From Rhizomicrobium sp. (GTDB taxonomy: Bacteria; Pseudomonadota; Alphaproteobacteria; Micropepsales; Micropepsaceae): a DNA stretch of 64,000 nucleotides. The stretch lies in the NCBI GenBank assembly GCA_037200045.1, contig JBBCHM010000001.1:1550001-1614000 (forward strand), written 5' to 3'. Positions 1 through 9,064 of the stretch are shown in pieces. The translations under genes were made by a program, and so were the position numbers. The first letter of the stretch is position 1; every line of letters begins with the position of its first letter. A model generated the notes under the pieces. That model was given only the letters and a program-made list of their open reading frames with translations. It was not told the origin of the DNA and made no database searches.

Positions 1-3000
1 GCAGCGAAACGGTGGCGGAATTGTCCAACGTCTGCGCCAGGGGCGTCAGGCCGCCATCCTGATAGGCGATGCCGGCGACAGCCTGCGGCGCGCCGCCCGC
101 GGCGGGATATTGCCAGAGGAAATACGAATAAAGACCGGTGCCCGATCCCCACACCGCATTGTCGAAGCCCGGCAGAATCTCGCTTTGGAGCTGCGCCGTC
201 GTTCCGCCGAACGCAGTCGTGCCGGAGCCGCCGTCGTGACCGACGGCGCGGGTTTGCCCGCTGGTCTGGGTGTTCCAATAGGCGTTCGCGATCTGGCCGT
301 CGTTCACCCCGACCAATGCGCCCATTCCGAACGGCGCCGGGGCGCCGGACGCCAGCCCGACAAAGCCGGTGGCGTACGCATTCGTGATTTGGTCGATGTT
401 CAGGCCGGTCAGGCCGCCGATCTCGTCGCGGCCGACGACATTGCCCGTCGCATAGACATCGGTCTCGCTGCCATGAACGTTTTCACCGACCAGGCCGCCG
501 ACCGCAATGGTGCCGGTCACCGAGCCGGTGGCATAGGACTGCGTCAGGTTGCTGTTGCCCGCGGCGGCTCCGATCAATCCGCCGACGAATTGGGCGCCGG
601 TGACATTGCCGGTGGCAAAGGAATTGGAGACTGCGTCGAAGCTTCCCCCGATCAAACCGCCGATCCCGTCGCCGCCAGAGCCGCTTTGCGGCGCATAGAC
701 ATCGCCCGTGGCAAACGTGTTGTCGACGGTGACCCCGACATGGGTCTTGCCGATCAACCCGCCGACGTTTTCGCCGTCGACGGCGACGACATTGCCGGTG
801 GCGTGGGAATAGGAGATCGTGCCGGCGTCCGCCTCGCCGATCAGTCCGCCGATCGGCCCCGGCGTGCCGGTCGAGCCGCTGCCCGGAACGATCTCGCCGG
901 TCACGAGGCTCGACGAATAGGAATTCGTGACGTCGCCGACCGAATTGCCGATCAGGCCGCCGACGACGCTGAAGCCGGTGACCGTGCCGGTGGAATAAGC
1001 GTTCGTCACAGGTCCGCCGCTCGCCCCGGCCAGCGCACCGACACCGAGGGACGCCGGCGAAGGAGCCGTCGACGATGCCGACATTGCGGAGGGTGCCGAT
1101 CGAAAACCCGAACAGGCCCACGGGGCCGGCCAGCCTGTTGACCGTCAGCTCCGAGACCGTGAAGCCGAGGCCGTCGAAGATGCCGGTGAAGCCGTTGCCG
1201 AAATTCAGGACCGTGCCAGCTCCATCGGTGCCCAGCGGCACGAAGCCCGCGCCCCGCATCCCAGCCGGCCGTCGCGGAGGCGTCGATGTCGTTCGCGAGC
1301 ACATAGTTGCGCGAGAGATCGGTATTGATCGCCTGAAGCGCGTTGACGTTCTGGATGACCCAGAACAGATCGCTGGCGTCGCTGCCGACATAGACCGGAC
1401 CCGGCAGGTTGAGCAGATAGGGCGTCGTCTGGTTGCTGGCATTGCCCCAGATCGAAGCGGAAAGACCGGCCGGCAGCGCGCCCGACAACCCGGCTGTCGT
1501 CAGGCCGTGCACCGCCAGGTGGTTGAAGTCGTATCCAAAGCCGACCCCCTTTCCGGTGGTCTCGGTGTCCCAATAGGCGTTGGAGACCGTGGTGGCGAAA
1601 TTTAACCCACCCAGTCCGCCCACATAGATGCCAGCGCCGGTGTCTGTGACCACGCCCGTGGCGAAGGCGTCGCTGATCGAGCCGTTATTGATCCCCACCA
1701 GCCCGCCAACGTAGTCGGAGCTGCCCGTGACCGCACCGGTGGCATAGGCCTCGCTGATCGCGCCCGAATTATTTCCCACCAGCCCGCCGACGGTATCGCT
1801 GCTGCTTGTGACCGCACCGCTGGCATAGGCTTGGCTGACCGTACCGGCATTGTTGACCCCCACCAGCCCACCGACGCCGGAGCCGCCGTCGACGGTGTCG
1901 GCGGCGAAGGCATCGGTGATCGTGCCGCTCTCGCTGTCCCCCACCAGCCCGCCGACAGCGCTGCCGCCGCTGACCGATCCGCCGACCACACCGACATTGC
2001 GGATCGTGCCGCTCAGATAGCCGAACAGGCCGGCATAGCCGTTTGAGCCGGTATCGACCGTCAGGTTCGAGATCGTGTTGCCGAAGCCGTCGAAAATGCC
2101 GGCGAACCCATGGCCCCCATTGATGGCGAGCCCCGCGCCGTCCGTGCCCAGCGGCGTCCAGTCGGCCGGAGTCGTCGGATCGGTCGCGGCGTCCAGCGCA
2201 TTCGCCAGCGCATAATTTCCCTGCAGCGTCGTGCTGGACGCATTGATGTCCTGCAACTGCCCCATTGTGAAGAGGAGATGGAAGATGCCTTCGCTGCCGT
2301 CGCCGATATAGACCGTCTGCGGGTTGCCGGTCAGCGCGAGAAGATAAGGTGTGGTCCGGTTGTTGACGTTGCCCCAGATCGAAGATGAGAGGCCACCCGG
2401 CAGCGCGGCGGTCAACTCCGCCGTGGTGAGGCCGGTTACGGTCTGAGCGTTAGCGTTGAAGTCCGCACCGAGCCCAACCGTCGTTCCGCTGGTCTCGGTG
2501 TCCCAATAGCCATTGGAGACCAAGTTGAAGTTGCTGCCTACCAGTCCGCCTATTTCGGGGCCGCCATTATTGCTGACTGCGCCCGTGGCGTAGGCGTCGG
2601 TGATCGTGCCGCTATTGCCCCCCGCCAACCCGCCGATATTGAAGGTACCGCCATAGACCGCGCCCGTGGCATAGGCCTCACTGATCGCGCCGCTGTTGAT
2701 CCCCACCAACCCGCCGACGGAGGCACTGATGCTTGTGACCGCACCGCTGGCATAGGCATCGCTGATCGTGCCGCTATTGGACCCAACCAGGCCCCGACGG
2801 TGCCGACGCCGTTGACGGTATCGGTGGCATAGGCATTCGTGATTGTGCCCGCCGTTGCCGCCCGCCAGACCGCCGACGCCACCGCCGCCACTGACCGAGC
2901 CGCCGACGACGCCGACATTGCGGATCGTGCCGTGCGAATAACCGAACAGGCCGGCTAAGTTCGAGCCGATGTCGACCGTCAGGTTCGAGACCGTATGTCC

Positions 3001-5035
3001 GAGGCCCGTCGAAGATGCCGCCGAAGCCATGGCCCGCATTGCTGATGTTTCCGGCGCCGTCGGTGCCCAGCGGTACGAGGCCGGCGCCCGCGTTCCAGCC
3101 GGAGGTCACCGAGGCGTCGATATTGTTTACGAGCGCGTAGTCGGCGGACAGCAAAGCGGTCGACGAGTTGATGCCCTGAAAGCCATAGATGTCGGCGATC
3201 TGGTAGGGATTGCCGCTCGATCCGTCGCCGCCCGCGACGCGCAGGAATGTGCCGCCGCCGATGGTGAAATTGCTCGCCGTGAAGGCCGGCAACGCGGCCG
3301 TGTTCTGGCTCCAGGCGCCGGATTGCAGCACGAAGCTGCCGACATTGACCGCATCGGTGGCGCCGATGGCATTGGCGGCGTTCAGGCTCAGCCCGCCATG
3401 GGTCGCGGTGATCGCCGCATCGATGTCAATATTGTTGGCCGCCACGAGGGTCAGCGTGTGGGCACTTGACCAGGTCACCGGGTCGACGACCGTAATGTCG
3501 CCGGCGTCGCTGCCCGAGGCGCCAGTGGTGACCGTGACATTGGTGGAAGCCAGGCTGCCTTCGAGATCCGAGACGCTGACGTTCGACGTGGCCGAGGGTG
3601 TGTAGCTGTTGGTCGGGCTGCCGCCATCGAACGAGCCGCCCGAGGTCGGATCGTTCGAGATGGTGACGTCGTAGGGATCGAGCGTCCAATTGCCGGTCAG
3701 GCCGTGCAGCGCGCTGGTGTCGATCCTGGCGCCGCCGACGTCGAGCACATGGCCCGAGGTTTCGATCGTGCCGCCATTGCCGGATTGCGATCCGCCGCGC
3801 GCCGAGACGCTGCCGTGAAAGGCGGTGGTCTGCGCGATGACGGAGACGCTGCCGCCATTGCCGGACCGCGCCGCCGAAGCCTCCAGCCTGGTATCGGCAT
3901 CGGCGGTCACGGAATTGGTCGACCACCCGCCGACGGAAATTGTGCCGCCGCCGTTGTTGCCGTTCGCCGTGACATGGGCTCCGGTCAAGGCGACGGAGCC
4001 GCCATCGACCGTGACGCTGCCGCCGGTTCCATCGGCATTGGTAGCGGAGACGGTGCCGGAGACGGCGGTCGTGCCGCCGGCCGTCAGCCAGACATGGCCG
4101 TTGATCGTGCCGGCGCCGGTGGCATTGACGACCCCGCTGTTGCCGGCCAGGGCGTAGACATTCCCGCCGGCGGCGTCGAGCTGGACCTGTGCCGCCTTCA
4201 CCGCGCCGGAATTGGTGACGTCTCCGCTGCCGCCGGAGACGGCGATGCGCGAGTCGCCATCCACCGGCTGCAGGAGGATCTCGTTACCGGCGGCCAGGGT
4301 CGCCCTGCCCGAAGGCGCGGAAATCGTCCCGCTATTGGATACGGAACGGCCGACCAGGATGGCATTGCCGGTCTTGGAGGTGATGACGCCCGCGTTCACT
4401 ACGTCGCCATTCGACGTGCCGCTCGCGGTCATCGGTCCGCCCTGCAGGAAGGCACCGTTCGAGACATCGCGGGTGGAGGCGACGAAGCTTCCGTTCGTCA
4501 CGATCTTGCTGCCCGGCCCGATGACGATGCCTTGCGGATTGATCAAATAGACCGAGCCCGTAGCGCTCAGATTTCCCTCGATCTGCGAGAGATTGCCGCC
4601 GGTCACGCGATTGAGCGTGGCGCCCGACCCGTTGTTGAACTGAACAAGGTTACCGCTGCCGATCGAGAAGCTGTGCCAGTCGATGATGCCGTGCGTGGAA
4701 GACTGATTGATCGTCACCGAACCCGGTGCGTTCGCTATCGTACCTTTGCCCGCCGTGAATTGGCCGTTGGTCGGAAGAGCGCCGCCGGCAAGCGCCGATG
4801 TGCTCGCCAGCAATATGCTGGCGCCAAGCAACGCAGACGGGCGCGCGGCACGCGAAGCGCCCGCCACTAGAGCCGCCGCATACACGCGGCAGGCGTTTAC
4901 GAGCCCCACGTCAACCCCACTATGCGCCCCTGCGGCAGGCGCAACCCATTCTGCCGTTATAACTAGCCCACTCGGTCCCGATACCGATGTGCGCCTTGCA
5001 CGCCTCCAAAGCAGGCGCGGGACGTGGAACCTCAA
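1..5035 (-). pseudogene. GLUG-repeat haemagglutinin-like exoprotein, frame broken at several sites, runs off the left edge
   Basis: This is a large secreted adhesin-type gene read leftward. After a poorly defined start, a hydrophobic signal-like stretch precedes a TPS/filamentous-haemagglutinin N-terminal domain (residues about 86-220 of the first frame, with the motifs INQSSTHGIIDW and LINPQGIVIGPG). Beta-helix sequence follows, then many GLUG repeats (GGLVG...SGTISDAYATG). The frame changes at about 3005-3007 (ccc where sister copies have cc), 2848-2850 and 2792-2795 (a compensating pair), 1252-1255 (cccc for ccc) and about 1048-1062. Coding similarity continues across every break down to base 1. 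Either the gene is decaying or the assembly has homopolymer indels; the sequence alone cannot tell. The first possible start at 5035 is a TTG with no clear ribosome site, so the true start is uncertain. No dedicated transporter gene adjoins it; the TpsB at 9065 might serve it. Confidence 0.8.
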
Positions 5036-5191
5036 CCGTTCGCTTGATTATCCCATCACAATGAAATGTTTTTTACAATGGTGCGGCCGAATTCCTGACT
5101 TCCTTGGTAGGAAGAGAGTCGGTGTCGGAAGGGCATGGGCGTTTGCGTTTCCAACGGCTTTACATGCCATCTTTATAGGGGCTGGCGCGAG

Positions 5192-5241
5192 AGCTTCCCC
5201 ATAGAGGAGGCGGGGGCACCCGCGGCCCTGATGGGGAAGCT
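5192..5241. repeat. 50-base inverted repeat (REP-like hairpin)
   Basis: Eleven-base perfect arms AGCTTCCCCAT (5192-5202) and ATGGGGAAGCT (5231-5241) flank a 28-base loop that itself contains a GCGGG/CCCGC hairpin. It lies between the broken adhesin start and the 3' end of the SDR gene at 5264. No T-run follows on either strand, so it does not look like a simple intrinsic terminator. It resembles the palindromic intergenic repeats common in alphaproteobacteria; no second copy was seen in this window. Confidence 0.6.
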
Positions 5242-5263
5242 GATGATGAGCCTGGCGGTCTTT

Positions 5264-6154
5264 TTAGCTCGCGAAATAGTTCGGCTGGCCGATGTCCGCG
5301 ATGAGGCCGATCTCTTTCGGGTTCCATCCCAGCCATTGCTGCGTCTTCGCGCCGGACGCCGGCAGGTCGAGGCCGGCGAACATCGCAAGCGGGCCGAAAT
5401 AGGCGCCAGCTTCTTCCTGCTTTATCGATTTCACAGGCACGTTCAGAGCACGGCCGATCACCTCGATGATTTGGCGCATGGCCACGCCTTCTTCGGCAAC
5501 GGCATGATAGACCCCGTCCGCGGCGCCTTTCTCCAGCGCGAGCCTGTAGAGACGGGCGACATCCAATCGGTGCGCCGACGGCCAACGCTCGCTGCCCTCG
5601 CCGACATAAGCAGCGGCGCCCATCTGACGCGCGATGTCGAGGAGATACGTAATCAAGCCGGCCTTGCCTTCGCCGCCATGCACTTGCGGCAAGCGTATCG
5701 CCATCGCGCGCACGCCGCGCGAGGCATAGGCCAGACCGATCTGTTCCGACACGCGCGGAAGATACGCGCTGGCCGCGGGCCGCATGTCTTCGGTGGCCAC
5801 CTTCCCCGGCGCGGTCAGGCCGGTTCCCGACGTGACGATGAAAGGCTTGTTCGTGCCTTCCAGCACGTCGCCCATCGCCTCGATGGCGCGTTTGTCGATC
5901 TGCCCGTTCTCCGCGAATTTCGTGAAGTCGTGGATGAAGGCGAGATGGATCGTGCCGTCGGTCTGCTTCGCGCCCTTGCGCAAGCTGTCGAGATCTTCGA
6001 GCGAACCGCGATGCACTTCCGCGCCGGCCGCTTTCAGCGCCGCGGCATTGGCATCGGAGCGGGCGAGGCCCAGCACCTGGTGGCCGTTGGCGATCAATTC
6101 CCTGGTCGTGGCGGCGCCGATGAATCCGGCCGCGCCGGTGATGAATACGCGCAT
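5264..6154 (-). CDS. NAD(P)-dependent epimerase/dehydratase-like SDR oxidoreductase
   Basis: A 296-residue extended-type short-chain dehydrogenase. The N-terminus has the Rossmann motif TGAAGFIGAA (residues about 7-16), followed by a beta strand ending in ARSD, which suggests NADP preference. Family members act on small carbonyl or sugar-nucleotide substrates, but the substrate cannot be read here. The start is firm: ATG at 6154 with AAGGAG about eight bases upstream. It lies 28 bases downstream of the second SDR gene on the same strand, so the two are probably co-transcribed, and both face away from the MmyB-type regulator at about 7 kb. That arrangement suggests a regulator-controlled redox operon (inference). 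Length is usual for the family. Confidence 0.85.
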   Translation of the reverse strand: MRVFITGAAGFIGAATTRELIANGHQVLGLARSDANAAALKAAGAEVHRGSLEDLDSLRKGAKQTDGTIHLAFIHDFTKFAENGQIDKRAIEAMGDVLEGTNKPFIVTSGTGLTAPGKVATEDMRPAASAYLPRVSEQIGLAYASRGVRAMAIRLPQVHGGEGKAGLITYLLDIARQMGAAAYVGEGSERWPSAHRLDVARLYRLALEKGAADGVYHAVAEEGVAMRQIIEVIGRALNVPVKSIKQEEAGAYFGPLAMFAGLDLPASGAKTQQWLGWNPKEIGLIADIGQPNYFAS

Positions 6155-6182
6155 GTGAATTCTCCTTGTTGGAACGAAACGA

Positions 6183-6902
6183 TCAGCCGGCGAGCGCTAT
6201 GCCGCCTTCGATCTGGATGACCTGCCCGGTCAAGAAGGTGTTGCGCATGCAGGTGAGATAGGCCTCGCCCGCCTCATCGGTTCGCCCCGGACGCTTCACC
6301 AATTGTTTCTGCGTCGCCGCCATCAGCATGTCGCGATAGCCCGCAGGGAATTTGTCCCACATTTCGGTTTCGATCAGCCCCGGGCACACGCAGTTCACGC
6401 GCACCGGCGCCAGGTCGACGGCAAGGCCGAGCGTCAGTCCTTCCACGGCGCAGGCACCGGCCGTCACGACGGGCATGCCCTTCATCGGTCTGTGCGCGAG
6501 CATGCCGTTGGTGATGGTGTAGGAACCGCCGGGCGGCAGCCTGGTCGCGCCATGCTTGGCCACGGCGACCGCGCCCCAGAACCGCGTGGTCATTCTTTCC
6601 GCCGCCTTCGCCAGATCGAGATCGGCCAGCGCGCCGGGCACAAGGCCCTCCCAATCGCCCGCGGTGAACGCGATGTGATCGAACGCGCCCTGCGCCTCGA
6701 AGAATTGCGCGATATTTTTCTCTTCCCGTACGTCGATGACGGCGGATGCAGCGCCGATGGATTTCGCGGCCTCGGCGATCTTCTTGGCATCGCGCGAGGC
6801 GATCACGACTTTTGCGCCTTCCAGCGCGGCGCCTTTCGCGACGCCGAACCCGATGCCGGAGCCGCCGCCGATCACCAGCACGCGTTTGTCTTTCAGTGTC
6901 AT
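6183..6902 (-). CDS. SDR-fold protein lacking the usual Tyr-Lys catalytic pair
   Basis: A 239-residue classical-type short-chain dehydrogenase fold. The cofactor motif GGGSGIG is at residues 12-18, and the C-terminal CPGLIETEM and IQIEGG segments are present. At the position of the canonical YxxxK motif the sequence reads VTAGA before CAVEGLT, so Tyr is Val146 and Lys is Ala150. The catalytic Ser region is also altered (TITNGML). Such variants exist among annotated SDRs and may bind nucleotide without classical oxidoreduction, or use another mechanism. The gene is first in the two-gene minus-strand unit and is divergent from the MmyB-type regulator, with 94 bases or slightly more between them. 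Start ATG at 6902. Confidence 0.85.
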   Translation of the reverse strand: MTLKDKRVLVIGGGSGIGFGVAKGAALEGAKVVIASRDAKKIAEAAKSIGAASAVIDVREEKNIAQFFEAQGAFDHIAFTAGDWEGLVPGALADLDLAKAAERMTTRFWGAVAVAKHGATRLPPGGSYTITNGMLAHRPMKGMPVVTAGACAVEGLTLGLAVDLAPVRVNCVCPGLIETEMWDKFPAGYRDMLMAATQKQLVKRPGRTDEAGEAYLTCMRNTFLTGQVIQIEGGIALAG

Positions 6903-7002
6903 CGCAGACCGCCTTTCAAAATTGCACGCGGGCTTTTTCTGCCGATATGCTATGCTGGTAAAGTAGTGACATCATACCGGTAAGATCGCTAACAGGATGA
7001 CC
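6903..7002. promoter_or_regulatory. divergent promoter/operator region between SDR pair and MmyB-type regulator
   Basis: On the plus strand TTGCAC (6922-6927) and TATGCT (6946-6951), spaced by 18 bases, make a reasonable sigma-70-like promoter for the regulator. An 8-base palindrome TACCGGTA at 6975-6982 lies between it and the start codon and could be an operator. These are pattern calls only. MmyB-family regulators commonly control the adjacent divergent oxidoreductase genes. Confidence 0.45.
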
Positions 7003-7830
7003 ATGTCCGCCGCAAAGGACAATTTGCTTGGCACCTACCTGAAAGACCGCCGCGCGAAGCTCGACCCGGCGTCGTTCGGCCTTCCGCTGACGCGGCGGCG
7101 GACGCCCGGCCTTCGGCGCGAGGAAGTGGCGCAGCGCGCCAATGTCAGCGCAACCTGGTACACATGGCTGGAGCAGGGACGCGGCGGCGCGCCCTCCGCC
7201 GATGTGCTGGACCGCATCTCGCGCGCCATGATGCTGACGGATGCGGAGCGCGAGCATCTGTTTCTGCTCGGTCTGGGGCGCCCGCCCGAAGTCCGCTATC
7301 ACGCGCCCGACGGCATCACGCCCCGCCTGCAACGCCTGCTCGATACGCTGGAATACAGTCCCGCTTTCATCCGGACGGCGACATGGGACGTGATCGCGTG
7401 GAATAAAGCCGCGGCCGCCGTGTTGACCGATTACGGCATGCTGCCGGAAGGGCAACGCAATGTGCTGCGCATGATGTTCCAGGACCCGCGCCTTCGCGCG
7501 ACGCAGTCCAACTGGCAAGCCGTCGCGCGGTTTGTGGTGGCATCCTTCCGCGCCGATGTGGCGCGCGCCGGCGCGGCGCGGAACGTGCAATCGCTCGTCG
7601 ACGAGCTGTGCGCGACAAGTCCCGAATTCGCCGCGATGTGGCGCGCCAACGATGTGCAATCCCACGGCGACGGCACAAAGGTCCTGCACCATCCCATCGC
7701 CGGGCCGCTCGCGATGGAATTTTCGGCCTTCGCCGTCGACGGCCGGCCCGATCTCAATATGGTGATCTACAATCCCGCAACGCCCGAAGATGTGGACAAG
7801 ATCAGAACATTGCTCAAATCCCAGCCATGA
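7003..7830 (+). CDS. helix-turn-helix regulator with MmyB-like ligand-binding domain
   Basis: About 275 residues. The N-terminal XRE-type HTH (about residues 10-70) has the typical family sequence RRTPGLRREEVAQRA followed by WYTWLEQGR. The C-terminal MmyB-like domain (about 100-270) carries the conserved SPAFIRTATWDVIAWN and the terminal PDLNMVIYNP segment. In this family the C-terminal domain binds a small, often fatty-acid-like ligand, and the protein usually represses a neighbouring dehydrogenase gene. Two in-frame ATGs exist (6997 and 7003). The second is preferred because AGGA lies seven bases upstream of it. The divergent SDR pair is the obvious target (inference). Confidence 0.88.
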   Translation: MSAAKDNLLGTYLKDRRAKLDPASFGLPLTRRRTPGLRREEVAQRANVSATWYTWLEQGRGGAPSADVLDRISRAMMLTDAEREHLFLLGLGRPPEVRYHAPDGITPRLQRLLDTLEYSPAFIRTATWDVIAWNKAAAAVLTDYGMLPEGQRNVLRMMFQDPRLRATQSNWQAVARFVVASFRADVARAGAARNVQSLVDELCATSPEFAAMWRANDVQSHGDGTKVLHHPIAGPLAMEFSAFAVDGRPDLNMVIYNPATPEDVDKIRTLLKSQP

Positions 7831-7936
7831 CCTTCCCACTGCGGGGGGATTCGCTATGGGGCAAGTTCGGCAGTACCGCATTTGACGCGGTTGTCGATAT
7901 CGTTTGCATCCATTGCGAATATGCGTGGCCCTGTGA

Positions 7937-9046
7937 TCAATCCATCGAGAGTTTTGGCAGTTTCAAGCCGAGTGAAGCCCAGAGCGCCGTCATCGCATCT
8001 GTCGCCGCATGAGCGCGTGTTTGCCATTTGGGGTGCGCGCTTGATTTGTCATGCACCAGCACCGCCTCCGGGGCGATTTTTTTTGCGTCATCGAGGCCGT
8101 AGTGCTCCCGGAACTGCGCTATCACACCCTCGAGCTGCGGCTTGCCGTAGGGGATGATGCGTATTTCGTCACGGTTCCCCAGGAACAACCCGGATGTCGC
8201 CATCCGTGCGTAGAAATTGCTCCAGCTCACCTGCACCGCATCGAAATATTCCATCCCGGCAATTTGTTGCATGGAAAATCCGAGCAGCATCAGGTCCGTG
8301 ATGATCCAGCGCTCGATGGCGCTGCGTGGATGTGTTGCGGGAAACAGGCGATCCGCCGGCAGACCGCCGCTTTTCTCGTAAATTGAAATCGCGGTTGGCA
8401 GCGGATTGCGGATGGTGACCAGATAGTCCGAATTGCATTGACCCAGCAGCATTTTAAAACTGCCCGCCCAGTTGACGATCTTGTGCATCTTCTTGGGCGC
8501 CAGCCACGTGCCATTGGCCCGAGGTTTTGTTTTTATCTGGTAATACAGATTTGCGATCACCAGAAATTCGGCGGTCTGGAAAATCGCTTCCTGCAAATGA
8601 TAGTAGGGCCGGTTGCCGTTCCAGTCGTACCAGATCTCGCGCAACTCGGGGAACCCGTCATGCGCCAGCGCTTCGGAGACGCGCGTGTGGTTCAGGTCGA
8701 GCGTCTTCAACAATTCCTTTGTCAGATAGCTGCCGCCGCTGCGCGGATATCCGATCACGAAGGCAAAGCGCATATGCTTGAGATAATGGCGCACGAGCGG
8801 GTAATTCCCAGCCATGATCGCAACCGCCATATTCAGAAGGTCGCTCACCGCGCGCTGGCTGAGCGGCGTTTGGAACAGCGTCTCGTCAAACGCCGGCAAC
8901 GGGATGGGGTTGTGCAAGAAATCGGTCGTCTGGTCGGCCCAGTCATAGGAGCCATCCGTCCAGTCGGCGTATTTTTCATTGATCTCGGCCAGCACGCCGA
9001 GAAACCATTGCGATGGCTGAAACTTCAGATTGATGTTGAAGTCCAA
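7937..9046 (-). CDS. sulfotransferase-family protein encoded directly behind the TPS transporter gene
   Basis: A 369-residue protein with the sulfotransferase 5'-phosphosulfate loop GYPRSGGSYL (residues 99-108) and a 3'-phosphate-binding-like segment YLVTIRNPLPTAIS (about 208-221). These are the PAPS-binding elements of cytosolic and Golgi-type sulfotransferases, so transfer of sulfate to a hydroxyl or amino group is likely. No signal peptide or membrane helix is seen. The likely start is TTG at 9046, preceded by AGGA at a seven-base spacing; no ATG lies near the N-terminus. It begins only 18 bases after the stop of the TpsB-type transporter, so it is probably the last gene of the tps operon. 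Its acceptor (exoprotein, glycan or lipid) is unknown. Confidence 0.75.
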   Translation of the reverse strand: MDFNINLKFQPSQWFLGVLAEINEKYADWTDGSYDWADQTTDFLHNPIPLPAFDETLFQTPLSQRAVSDLLNMAVAIMAGNYPLVRHYLKHMRFAFVIGYPRSGGSYLTKELLKTLDLNHTRVSEALAHDGFPELREIWYDWNGNRPYYHLQEAIFQTAEFLVIANLYYQIKTKPRANGTWLAPKKMHKIVNWAGSFKMLLGQCNSDYLVTIRNPLPTAISIYEKSGGLPADRLFPATHPRSAIERWIITDLMLLGFSMQQIAGMEYFDAVQVSWSNFYARMATSGLFLGNRDEIRIIPYGKPQLEGVIAQFREHYGLDDAKKIAPEAVLVHDKSSAHPKWQTRAHAATDAMTALWASLGLKLPKLSMD

Positions 9047-9064
9047 GGGAAAATCCTGCCGCGC

